This document shows, piece after piece, positions 1 through 5,198 of a DNA stretch of 10,269 bases. This DNA is from an uncultured Nitrososphaera sp. (lineage in GTDB: Archaea; Thermoproteota; Nitrososphaeria; Nitrososphaerales; Nitrososphaeraceae), in the NCBI GenBank assembly GCA_946480575.1, contig CAMLKF010000062.1, forward strand, positions 1-10,269, written 5' to 3'. Made by a program: the position numbers and the translations under genes. Under the pieces are notes generated by a model. It saw only the letters and a program-made list of their open reading frames with translations. It made no database searches and was not told the origin of the DNA. Numbering within the stretch: position 1 is the first letter of the stretch; every line of letters starts with the position of its first letter.

Positions 1-11
1 TCTATATGAGT

Positions 12-26
12 AGCAGCAGCAGCAGC
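12..26. repeat. (AGC)5 triplet microsatellite
   Basis: Five perfect AGC units at the left edge, followed by a partial unit. They lie just downstream (minus strand) of the stop codon of the broken VOC gene. This is one of several triplet tracts placed at gene ends in this window. Confidence 0.85.
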
Positions 27-44
27 AGGAGGCTCCTCTTGCGA

Positions 45-230
45 TCAGCCATATAGGGCAGCAAAGCGCTTCTGTATTTCTTGGAGCGACGACATGTTTT
101 CCTTGTATGTGTATGTGTATGTGTGTGTGTGCATATGTGTCTCGAGATGTACCAGATGTACCCAAAGGGATCTTCAAATTTGTCGAATCGGTCTTCGTGA
201 AGTTGTTGGTCTGTCACGATTAATTCTTTT
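45..230 (-). pseudogene. truncated, frameshifted VOC/glyoxalase (PhnB-like) gene remnant
   Basis: On the minus strand, reading from about 229, the frame gives a stretch with VTDQQLHEDRF then KFEDPFGYIWYIS. This matches the C-terminal signature of VOC/PhnB-like glyoxalase-fold proteins (consensus DRxGxxxDPFGHxWxIxTH). A run of alternating Thr-His follows, encoded by a CA-rich microsatellite, after which this frame is meaningless. Shifting one frame restores a good family tail, KENMSSLQEIQKRFAALYG, ending in TGA at 45-47. The two halves together look like the normal last 50 or so residues of the family, split by microsatellite growth that changed the frame. The first ~90-100 residues expected for the family are absent: upstream lies the 75-bp dispersed repeat, and the frame meets a stop inside it. 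So the gene is both decapitated and frameshifted. That it was once a metal-dependent VOC enzyme is inference; no substrate can be named. Confidence 0.72.
104..131. repeat. GT / GTATGT microsatellite inside the VOC remnant
   Basis: A tract of TGTATG units passing into a pure GT run on the plus strand (CA on the minus strand). It sits exactly where the VOC remnant changes reading frame, so it is the likely cause of the frameshift. Dinucleotide tracts of this kind are prone to slippage. Confidence 0.85.
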
Positions 231-296
231 AAAGGCAGGCTGTAGCTGTGATATAAAAGAACTAACTAACTTTAACTTCGTGGAACCACTGGAAAC
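222..296 (-). repeat. dispersed repeat, copy 1 (75 bp, inverted relative to copy 2)
   Basis: The reverse complement of this stretch matches 6536-6606 almost perfectly. Aligned by eye, the two copies differ by one substitution (A/G near the VOC-proximal end) and a tandem 4-bp ACTA duplication present only here. On the plus strand it contains TATAAAAG at 252-259, an excellent archaeal TATA box reading rightward, towards the interior of the segment between the copies. Its other edge coincides with the point where VOC-family coding similarity starts. I recognise no IS terminus, tRNA or ORF in it. Confidence 0.9.
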
Positions 297-370
297 ACGC
301 GCATCCGTACGTACATGTGTCATGCGCACATATTATGTATCTACAAGCACACATACAAACACAGTGAAAA

Positions 371-378
371 TTATATAA
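371..378 (+). promoter_or_regulatory. TATA box of the 387 gene
   Basis: TTATATAA in an AT-rich context. Archaeal transcription usually starts about 25 bases downstream of such a box, which predicts a start near 400. That lies inside the annotated gene and close to an in-frame GTG at 402, so it bears on the choice of start codon. Confidence 0.45.
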
Positions 379-386
379 TCAGACCT

Positions 387-836
387 ATGCAAGTAACAAC
401 TGTGCTGGCGACAACAATAAGGCTACCAACCACAGAGGAGGTCAGGAAGCTGTCAATGTCAGACATTGCGATTGCCGCGGGCCTCGCGGACGAACTGCGC
501 GACAGGCTCCGAGAACACATCCATATAGACCCGTACTGCGTGCCCGACCCGTTTAGCGAAAAGGACGATTACAACTATTCAATAGTGCTTGACACCGAGA
601 ACCCGAACAGTGTGGTGGCCATCTTTGTCAACAAGAAGGACTCGCCACTCCCGCAGCTGCCATGGTCTGCCATACTGGGCAAGCGGCTTGTCAAGGAGCC
701 AATAGGCAAGCAGGAGGCATATGCCCTAAAGCACGAGCTGATGCCAAAAGAGACAAACAACTTTTACCCGTACAGACGGAATGGAAGAATAGTCGGCTAC
801 ATGATGTTTGCATTCCAGATCTGTGGGAAGCGCTAA
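387..836 (+). CDS. conserved-looking protein of unknown function, 149 residues
   Basis: I do not recognise a family. The protein looks soluble, with no signal peptide or membrane segment. It has an acidic/helical part (about residues 15-45, ending DELRDRLREHIHI), then a mixed part with FVNKKDSPLPQLPW (residues 80-93) and an aromatic C-terminal region (FYPYRRNGRIVGYMMFAF, 126-143) that could form paired beta strands. Codon use matches the neighbours, which supports a real gene. ATG 387 was chosen because an upstream frame start at 315 lies in non-coding-looking sequence. However, the TATA box at 371-378 is too close for a transcript starting at 387. GTG 402, removing five residues, would suit a leaderless message. 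The gene stands alone and converges with the PqqD-like gene 20 bp away. Confidence 0.75.
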   Translation: MQVTTVLATTIRLPTTEEVRKLSMSDIAIAAGLADELRDRLREHIHIDPYCVPDPFSEKDDYNYSIVLDTENPNSVVAIFVNKKDSPLPQLPWSAILGKRLVKEPIGKQEAYALKHELMPKETNNFYPYRRNGRIVGYMMFAFQICGKR

Positions 837-841
837 AAAAA
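835..841 (-). terminator. oligo-T tract downstream of the PqqD-like gene
   Basis: Seven A's on the plus strand, i.e. T7 on the minus strand, 16 bp past the stop of the minus-strand gene. They overlap the stop codon of the convergent plus-strand gene. Oligo-T runs are the main intrinsic termination signal in archaea. In the opposite direction, T-rich sequence around 855-873 may serve the plus-strand gene. Confidence 0.5.
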
Positions 842-856
842 CACTGCTGCTCTATT

Positions 857-1210
857 TCATTTCATTTCTTTTACTTCAATCATCGAAATCTTGTGAAACT
901 GTCTTATCATCTGCTCAAGCGACTTTTTTACATCATCTTCGTCGCCGCTTGAAATCCGCAGCACTTCGAGCAGCAGGTCGTCAAACGTGATGCCGTTGCA
1001 CATGTTCCAGAGCGAGATCGCAGTATCGTTGACGCGGTAGGCTTCGCCCTTGCCGTTTATCAAAAGTGGTGTCCCGTCGCGGTCGTTGCCAACTGCGCCC
1101 CTTCGAAGAATTATCCTGTTACCCTCGATCTCCTTTTTCAACAACATGCCGCCATCACGTCTCTTTACGCCCCAGCTGTGACTACTATGGCGCAACTGGT
1201 TATTATTCAT
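857..1210 (-). CDS. PqqD-like (PqqD/RRE fold) small protein
   Basis: 117 residues. The core around residues 48-70 (PLLINGKGEAYRVNDTAISL, then WNMCNG) followed by a helical segment and a second helix (DDVKKSLEQMIRQF, 92-105) matches the PqqD family pattern of a short beta strand, an L/VNxTA motif, L/IWxLCDG and helices. PqqD-type domains bind leader peptides for radical-SAM or other peptide-modifying enzymes; many stand-alone archaeal members have no known partner. No radical-SAM enzyme or precursor peptide is visible here, so a RiPP role is not supported by context. The first ~22 residues are polar and fit the family poorly; a start near Met22 is possible. The gene is divergent from the JAMM-protein gene, with a 78-bp shared promoter region. 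Confidence 0.75.
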   Translation of the reverse strand: MNNNQLRHSSHSWGVKRRDGGMLLKKEIEGNRIILRRGAVGNDRDGTPLLINGKGEAYRVNDTAISLWNMCNGITFDDLLLEVLRISSGDEDDVKKSLEQMIRQFHKISMIEVKEMK

Positions 1211-1228
1211 ATCTGTGCAATGTTAATA

Positions 1229-1240
1229 TGCAGCGCTGCA
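1229..1240. promoter_or_regulatory. perfect 12-bp palindrome between divergent genes
   Basis: TGCAGCGCTGCA is its own reverse complement and lies midway between the PqqD-like start (1210) and the JAMM gene start (1289), next to an AT-rich AAAATATTTT palindrome (1240-1249). It could be an operator for a dimeric regulator of both genes. A short palindrome can also occur by chance. Confidence 0.35.
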
Positions 1241-1256
1241 AAATATTTTACCAAGC

Positions 1257-1265
1257 TTAAAATAA
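1257..1265 (+). promoter_or_regulatory. TATA box of the JAMM-protein gene
   Basis: TTAAAATAA, about 28 bases from box centre to the GTG start at 1289. This is the spacing expected for an archaeal leaderless transcript and supports that start codon. Confidence 0.55.
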
Positions 1266-1288
1266 AAGTTGCAGGCTGAAATTTTTCA

Positions 1289-1699
1289 GTGATATTCAAG
1301 AGCAGGCAAGCGCCCCGCAGGCGGATCGTAATCACAAGGCAGGCAGCTGACGGCATCATCACGTACTCCAAGACGCACCATCCAAATGAGGCAATCCTTG
1401 TGCTGCAGGGCAAGAAGGACAAGGACGAGATAGTCGTCAACAGTCTCATAATCCCGCCATTTTCGATGAGTGGCCCCTTCTACTCTGGTTTTCCGGTGTA
1501 TGACCTTCCATTTGACCTGTCGTACATAGGCACCGCGCACTCGCACCCCGGCGGCTCGAACAGGCCGTCGCTTGATGACCTCAACCACTTTTACGGCATG
1601 GTCTCGATAATAATCAGCCACCCTTACGAGGACGAGACGATAGGGGCATATGACAGAAACGGCAACAGCCTGGAGCTCAGGATCGTCGATTCGGCGTGA
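1289..1699 (+). CDS. JAMM/MPN+ domain metalloprotease-like protein
   Basis: 136 residues, essentially a single JAB/MPN domain. The zinc site is complete: Glu34 in NEAILVLQG, then His84 and His86 in GTAHSHPGG, Ser94 and Asp97, spaced exactly as the JAMM consensus HxH-x7-S-x2-D. Such enzymes hydrolyse isopeptide bonds or cut after the C-terminal diglycine of ubiquitin-like proteins. Archaeal members act on SAMP-type modifiers or process sulfur-carrier proteins. No ubiquitin-like protein or E1-like gene is in view, so the substrate is unknown. The GTG start agrees with the TATA box. The stop codon is the first unit of a (TGA)6 array. Confidence in the fold and active site is high; the biological role is inference. 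Confidence 0.9.
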   Translation: MIFKSRQAPRRRIVITRQAADGIITYSKTHHPNEAILVLQGKKDKDEIVVNSLIIPPFSMSGPFYSGFPVYDLPFDLSYIGTAHSHPGGSNRPSLDDLNHFYGMVSIIISHPYEDETIGAYDRNGNSLELRIVDSA

Positions 1700-1714
1700 T
1701 GATGATGATGATGA
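1697..1714. repeat. (TGA)6 array formed from the stop codon
   Basis: Six in-frame TGA triplets starting with the JAMM gene's own stop codon. They fill the entire 15-bp gap up to the stop codon (TCA on this strand) of the convergent zinc-ribbon gene. Confidence 0.9.
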
Positions 1715-1939
1715 TCATTTTCTGCGGCCAAAGTCGAGCTCGACCCCGCGCTTGGCATCGTAGCTGAACACAAACGATTCGTCAGGCATTATCGGAAAGC
1801 TCGACAGCATTGCGTTTGAGCATATCGGACACTTGTCCGCAACCCGGGTCCTATCAAAGAATGTTGCGCACCAGTAGCACCTCTCACATAGCAGGAATAT
1901 CGCAGGAGGAGCAGCTGCTGCTGCTCTTTTGGGGGGCAA
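1715..1939 (-). CDS. small zinc-ribbon protein
   Basis: 74 residues. Cysteines occur as C18-x2-C21-x2-C24 and C37-x2-C40 (CERCYWC and KCPIC), enough for one zinc ribbon, followed by a conserved-looking tail (ESFVFSYDAKRGVELDFG, 54-71). Such small ribbons usually bind nucleic acid or a protein partner; nothing here is specific. The annotated start is TTG 1939, 24-31 bases from a TTAATTAT box on the minus strand, which fits leaderless transcription. The first ~13 residues (lysine/arginine, then an alanine run coded by a GCA/GCT triplet tract) look like low-complexity extension. No better start codon is visible before the cysteines. Confidence 0.72.
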   Translation of the reverse strand: MPPKRAAAAAPPAIFLLCERCYWCATFFDRTRVADKCPICSNAMLSSFPIMPDESFVFSYDAKRGVELDFGRRK

Positions 1940-1962
1940 CAGGCACTTGTACCAAAAGGTGG

Positions 1963-1970
1963 TTAATTAT
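1963..1970 (-). promoter_or_regulatory. TATA-like box of the zinc-ribbon gene
   Basis: ATAATTAA on the minus strand, about 24-31 bases before the TTG start at 1939. The spacing suits a leaderless transcript. Confidence 0.4.
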
Positions 1971-2004
1971 GTTTGATATTCACATTCGTTGATATGGCTC
2001 GTAC

Positions 2005-2037
2005 TTTATATGCGGTGCAGCTGGAAAACTTAATAAA
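2005..2037 (+). promoter_or_regulatory. two TATA-like boxes before the membrane zinc-ribbon gene
   Basis: TTTATAT at 2005-2011 is a near-ideal box, and TTAATAAA at 2030-2037 is a second. The second predicts a start around 2060, a few bases before the TTG at 2068. The first would give a leader of about 30 bases. Confidence 0.4.
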
Positions 2038-2067
2038 AGAACAATTCCAATAACCATTGATACATAG

Positions 2068-2376
2068 TTGAACTGGATAGGTCAACAGATGGCATGGATA
2101 ATGGTGTCCCTTGCCATAAGCCTCGCTTTGACTTGGTGGCTTGGCTGGATAGGAATCATACCTGCAATTGCAATTTTCATAGGCATTTCCTACTATATGC
2201 GCAGGCGCGCGATGGCTCGCATGGGAATGGGCGGCCCGGGCGGAGGCGGAGGATTTGGCGGCATGCTGGGCGGAGGCGGAGGAGGGATCAACTACATCTG
2301 CATCGCCTGCGGCCACAGATTCAAGGGAGGCGCGTGCCCCCGATGCGGCTCCAAGATGCGCAGGGCAGACTTTTAA
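2068..2376 (+). CDS. membrane-anchored glycine-rich zinc-ribbon protein
   Basis: 102 residues in three parts. An N-terminal hydrophobic section (about residues 9-43, with a TWWLGWIG turn) can form two short membrane helices. It is followed by a basic MRRRAMARMGMG stretch, which should face the cytoplasm. A nearly pure glycine linker spans about 55-73. A C-terminal zinc ribbon has C78-x2-C81 and C90-x2-C93 (CIACGHRF, CPRCGSKM). The ribbon would be tethered to the inner face of the membrane; its partner is unknown. The start is TTG 2068; Met8 (ATG 2089) is an alternative and would trim the first helix little. The gene ends 3 bp before the next plus-strand gene, so the two are probably co-transcribed. 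Confidence 0.8.
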   Translation: MNWIGQQMAWIMVSLAISLALTWWLGWIGIIPAIAIFIGISYYMRRRAMARMGMGGPGGGGGFGGMLGGGGGGINYICIACGHRFKGGACPRCGSKMRRADF

Positions 2377-2379
2377 CAG

Positions 2380-2697
2380 ATGACGCTTGAGGAGCTGCGC
2401 CAGAAAGCGTTCTTCCAGAACACGGTAGACATCTGGATAGCGTACAGCGACGAGCGTAAGTGGGACTGGTACGACATTGATGCGTACCGCCGCTTTATCA
2501 GCCACCTCAACTCAAAGGGGATAAAGATGCAAAAGTTCCCCCTGTGCATCAAAGAGTCAGGCGGTACGTTCGAGCGCGGCAAGGACAAAGCCCAGTTCCT
2601 CGACCAGCTCTCAAAATTCTCTTCAGATGATGCGGCCGCCTACACGGTCAAGCTGAGCGGCGATGTGATTGCCACTATACGCTCGTTTGCCAACTAA
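2380..2697 (+). CDS. unrecognised 105-residue soluble protein, operon with the previous gene
   Basis: I do not recognise the family. It is mixed helical and aromatic, beginning MTLEELRQKAFFQNTVDIW and containing a Trp/Tyr/Asp-rich segment (SDERKWDWYDIDAYRRFI, 23-40). There are no cysteine pairs, signal peptide or membrane helix. It follows the membrane zinc-ribbon gene with only three bases between stop and ATG, which suggests a shared transcript and possibly a shared function. Codon use is like the neighbours. Confidence 0.75.
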   Translation: MTLEELRQKAFFQNTVDIWIAYSDERKWDWYDIDAYRRFISHLNSKGIKMQKFPLCIKESGGTFERGKDKAQFLDQLSKFSSDDAAAYTVKLSGDVIATIRSFAN

Positions 2698-2782
2698 CCA
2701 ACAAGAGTCTAGAAAATTTCAGCTCCAAGGCATGACAATTTAGTAGGAACCTCTAAAACCCTTTCCTGCGCGTCGCAATGCA

Positions 2783-3535
2783 GTGCAAAAAGAGGACGAA
2801 GGATTGCCCGTGGGCGTGCAGCAGGAAGACGCTTCTCCTGCAGATCTAGAGGTAGCGGCAAGAAGTAGGCCAGCGGCAGAGAAGGTGACCAAGCCCGACC
2901 CCCTTTTTGAGAGCATCGTCGGCTACAATGACGTGAAAAAGCTCTTCAGCATGTCGCTGTCTTCTGACAAGCCAGTCCACATTTTGCTTGTCGGCCCGCC
3001 GGCATCTGCAAAGACGTTGTTCATGCTCGAGTGCATGAAGCTTGAGCGCTCATTTTTCACTCTTGGAAGCCATAGTACCAAGTCAGGCATGATAGACTAC
3101 CTCTTTGAAAAGAGGCCGCGCTACCTGATAGTGGACGAGATAGAGCACATGCCGATGAAGGACCAGACTGCACTGCTCAGCCTGATGGAAACTGGCATCG
3201 TCGCCGAAACCAAGTTCCAGAAGACCCGCAACACCCAACTAAAAATATGGGTCTTTGCCACGAGCAACGGCACGGAAAAGATGTTGACTCCATTGCTTTC
3301 AAGATTCATGGTCCTGCACTTCAAGCAGTACTCCTTTGGCTCATTTCAGGAGGTGTGCACGCACATACTCTCCCGCGAAGGCGTATTGCCTGAAGTTTCT
3401 GCAGCGATTGCAGAGGCCGTGTGGACAAAGCTCAAGTCAAAGGACATCCGCGATTGTATCAAGATAGGGCGGCTTGCCAAGACAAAAGAAGACGTCGAGT
3501 GGATAACCCAGACGCTTAGGACCTACAAGCAGTAG
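2783..3535 (+). CDS. AAA+ family ATPase (MoxR/RuvB-like core)
   Basis: 250 residues. After a disordered, acidic-polar N-terminus (1-40) there is a compact AAA+ module: Walker A GPPASAKT (71-78), Walker B YLIVDE (114-119), sensor 1 FATSN (158-162), an arginine-finger-like LLSRF (R174) and a sensor-2-like DIRDCIKIGRLAK (R223). All elements for ATP hydrolysis are present. The layout resembles short RuvB- or MoxR-like ATPases, but the C-terminal winged helix of bacterial RuvB is missing, so Holliday-junction activity should not be assumed. The start is GTG 2783. An ATG at 2778 is in another frame that closes quickly. The flap endonuclease gene lies downstream on the same strand, but an opposite-strand gene intervenes. 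Confidence 0.85.
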   Translation: MQKEDEGLPVGVQQEDASPADLEVAARSRPAAEKVTKPDPLFESIVGYNDVKKLFSMSLSSDKPVHILLVGPPASAKTLFMLECMKLERSFFTLGSHSTKSGMIDYLFEKRPRYLIVDEIEHMPMKDQTALLSLMETGIVAETKFQKTRNTQLKIWVFATSNGTEKMLTPLLSRFMVLHFKQYSFGSFQEVCTHILSREGVLPEVSAAIAEAVWTKLKSKDIRDCIKIGRLAKTKEDVEWITQTLRTYKQ

Positions 3536-3541
3536 CAGAAG

Positions 3542-3559
3542 TTATTATTATTATTATTA
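3542..3559. repeat. (TTA)6 array overlapping a stop codon
   Basis: Six TTA units filling most of the gap between the convergent AAA+ and PH-domain genes. On the minus strand they read TAA, and the first is the stop codon of the PH-domain gene (3557-3559), so that gene ends in six tandem in-frame TAA codons. The T-rich plus strand may also help terminate the AAA+ transcript. Confidence 0.9.
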
Positions 3560-3940
3560 CGTTTTGTTGTTATTACTAACGAGAGCCTGCAGACTGTGAA
3601 ATAGCGGCTTTAGGTCCGAGGGCGACCCCCGGATGTCCATTTTCATGCTTCCCTGCACAGAGATTATTGCGTAACGGAAAATCATCCCTTCTTCTAAATA
3701 TTTCAGCCCATGCAGCGAATCAAGCCTTTCGCTGACAATGTCGTCAGATTTCATCAGCATCCCCCTCCGAGCGTAAAATATCAGCCTTTTGTCTGTAACA
3801 AGGACCCTGTACCTCTTGTCGGCGTACTCTACAAGACCGTCTCTGCTTGAAAACCTGATATTTTCAGCAGGCAGCAGAAAATCATCCAATACCATATAAC
3901 GTGATGTTTCAACGGATGGTGATTTATTGAAAGGTGTCAT
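3557..3940 (-). CDS. bacterial-type PH-domain protein
   Basis: 127 residues. The segment VLVTDKRLIFYARRG (46-60), followed by regularly spaced strands and a final amphipathic helix (SDLKPLFHSLQALV, 108-121), is the usual look of bacterial PH domains (bPH), where TxxRLxxY marks a central strand. These domains usually scaffold protein or lipid interactions; no ligand can be deduced. There is no membrane helix. The last residues (SNNNKT) come from an AAC/AAA triplet tract that merges into the TAA array forming its stop. ATG 3940 gives a polar 15-residue N-terminus; a start at Met16 is also possible. Confidence 0.68.
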   Translation of the reverse strand: MTPFNKSPSVETSRYMVLDDFLLPAENIRFSSRDGLVEYADKRYRVLVTDKRLIFYARRGMLMKSDDIVSERLDSLHGLKYLEEGMIFRYAIISVQGSMKMDIRGSPSDLKPLFHSLQALVSNNNKT

Positions 3941-4033
3941 AGTTGTTTAGCTTGATGGAAAAGATTTGTCAATGCAGAGAGAGATTCTATATTTTGGCAT
4001 TCAAATGCTGGCTGGCAGACATCATGAAGAAAA

Positions 4034-4041
4034 GTTAAAAG
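4034..4041 (+). promoter_or_regulatory. TATA-like box of the flap endonuclease gene
   Basis: GTTAAAAG centred about 23 bases before ATG 4060. It agrees with a short-leader or leaderless transcript and favours ATG 4060 over the in-frame GTG at 4045. Confidence 0.45.
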
Positions 4042-4059
4042 TTTTTGTGGTGCCTCAAT

Positions 4060-5106
4060 ATGTCAGATGGCAAGGAAATGGGCCTAGACCTCAAGCCCCT
4101 CGTGACGCCTGTAGAGCTCAAGCTGCCTGAGCTGTCAGGCAAAGTAGTAGCAATCGACGCCTATAACACAATCTACCAGTTCCTGAGCATCATACGCGGG
4201 CCAACGGGCGAGCCACTTGCAAACAGCAGGGGAGAGGTCACGAGCCACCTAAGCGGCCTCTTTTACAGGAATGTCAACCTCCTGATGGAAAACATCAAGC
4301 CAGTCTACGTTTTTGACGGCAAGGCAAACGAGCTAAAGATGGTCGAGATTGAGCGCAGAAGCAAGCTGAAAAAGGAAGCAACTGAAAAGTACCAGCTTGC
4401 AATCGAAGAGGGTAGAATTGAAGACGCGCGCAAGTATAGCACCCGCACGGCCGTCCTAACAGACACGATGGTCGAAGAATCAAAAAAGGTCCTGTCCTAC
4501 CTTGGCATACCTCTCATTCAGGCCCCTTCTGATGGCGAGGCGGCTGCAGCTTACCTTACAAAGCGCGACATAGCCTTTGCCGTCGCAAGCCAAGACTATG
4601 ACTCGATACTGTTTGGTGCAAAAAGGCTGGCGCGCAACCTTGCGATAAGCGGCAAGCGCAAAGTGCCAAACCGCAACGTGTATGTCGATGTCGAGCCGGA
4701 GACGCTTGAGCATGACAAGGTACTGCAGGAGACCGGCCTGACGCACGAGCAGCTGGTCGACGTTGGCATATTGATAGGCACCGACTTTAACCCTGGCGGG
4801 TTTCCCGGCATCGGCCCCAAGACCGCACTCAAGCTGATAAAAGAAGCCGGCAAACTGGAGAACGTAGACAAGATCAAGCACCTGCTTTCCGAAGTGCCGT
4901 ACGAGGAAATCCGGAACATCTTCCTCAACCCGGAGGTCCCAAAAGTCGACGACAGGATCGAGTTTGGCGAGGTCAACCGGGAAAAGGTGCTGGACTTTCT
5001 CTGCGTCGATAAGAGCTTTTCGACTGACAGGGTGAGCGGCATGCTGGACAAGCTGCAAAAGTCGATAGCAAACCGCAGCCAATCGCTAGAGCAGTGGTTC
5101 GGTTAA
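4060..5106 (+). CDS. fen: flap structure-specific endonuclease (FEN1/XPG family)
   Basis: 348 residues, the normal length of archaeal FEN1, which removes 5' flaps during Okazaki fragment maturation and long-patch repair with two metal ions. The N region carries Asp33 (AIDAYN) and Asp86 (VFDGK). The I region carries Asp158 and Glu160 (APSDGEAAAA), Asp179 and Asp181 (SQDYDS) and Asp242 (GTDFNPGG). The helix-two-turn-helix is GGFPGIGPKTALKLI (246-260). Most family members have Glu rather than Asp at 158, a conservative change. The C-terminus SQSLEQWFG is a PCNA-binding (PIP) motif, with hydrophobic L and WF at the right spacing but the leading Gln one residue off. ATG 4060 agrees with the promoter; ATG 4078 (MGLDL) would match the family's usual N-terminus even better. 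Confidence 0.96.
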   Translation: MSDGKEMGLDLKPLVTPVELKLPELSGKVVAIDAYNTIYQFLSIIRGPTGEPLANSRGEVTSHLSGLFYRNVNLLMENIKPVYVFDGKANELKMVEIERRSKLKKEATEKYQLAIEEGRIEDARKYSTRTAVLTDTMVEESKKVLSYLGIPLIQAPSDGEAAAAYLTKRDIAFAVASQDYDSILFGAKRLARNLAISGKRKVPNRNVYVDVEPETLEHDKVLQETGLTHEQLVDVGILIGTDFNPGGFPGIGPKTALKLIKEAGKLENVDKIKHLLSEVPYEEIRNIFLNPEVPKVDDRIEFGEVNREKVLDFLCVDKSFSTDRVSGMLDKLQKSIANRSQSLEQWFG

Positions 5107-5198
5107 ATGTTATAATTTCTTACAAAAAAAGCTGCGGAAAATCCTAACACATTAATTGTATTGAATGCAAAATAATAGCAGTAGTAGTTGTAGCGGCC

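Noticed and set aside
301..386. A tRNA or structured RNA in the gap after repeat copy 1
   Set aside because: No T-loop or acceptor stem pattern is visible, only short imperfect complementarities. I also saw no tRNA, rRNA or CRISPR array elsewhere in the window.
857..2376. A RiPP biosynthesis cluster based on the PqqD-like gene
   Set aside because: No radical-SAM or other modifying enzyme and no convincing precursor peptide is near. The glycine-rich 102-residue protein is a membrane zinc-ribbon protein, not a precursor.
1963..2505. Minus-strand frame of 180 residues across the 2068 and 2380 genes
   Set aside because: It is compositionally odd (Ala/Ser/His runs mirroring the glycine linker) and conflicts with two good plus-strand genes, one with a zinc ribbon.
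2783..3535. Naming the AAA+ gene ruvB
   Set aside because: It is shorter than RuvB, lacks the C-terminal winged-helix DNA-binding domain, and archaea use other branch-migration enzymes.
4480..5082. Long minus-strand frame (200 residues) opposite the flap endonuclease gene
   Set aside because: It is the antisense shadow of fen, has no recognisable motif and arises from GC-rich codon structure on the true strand.
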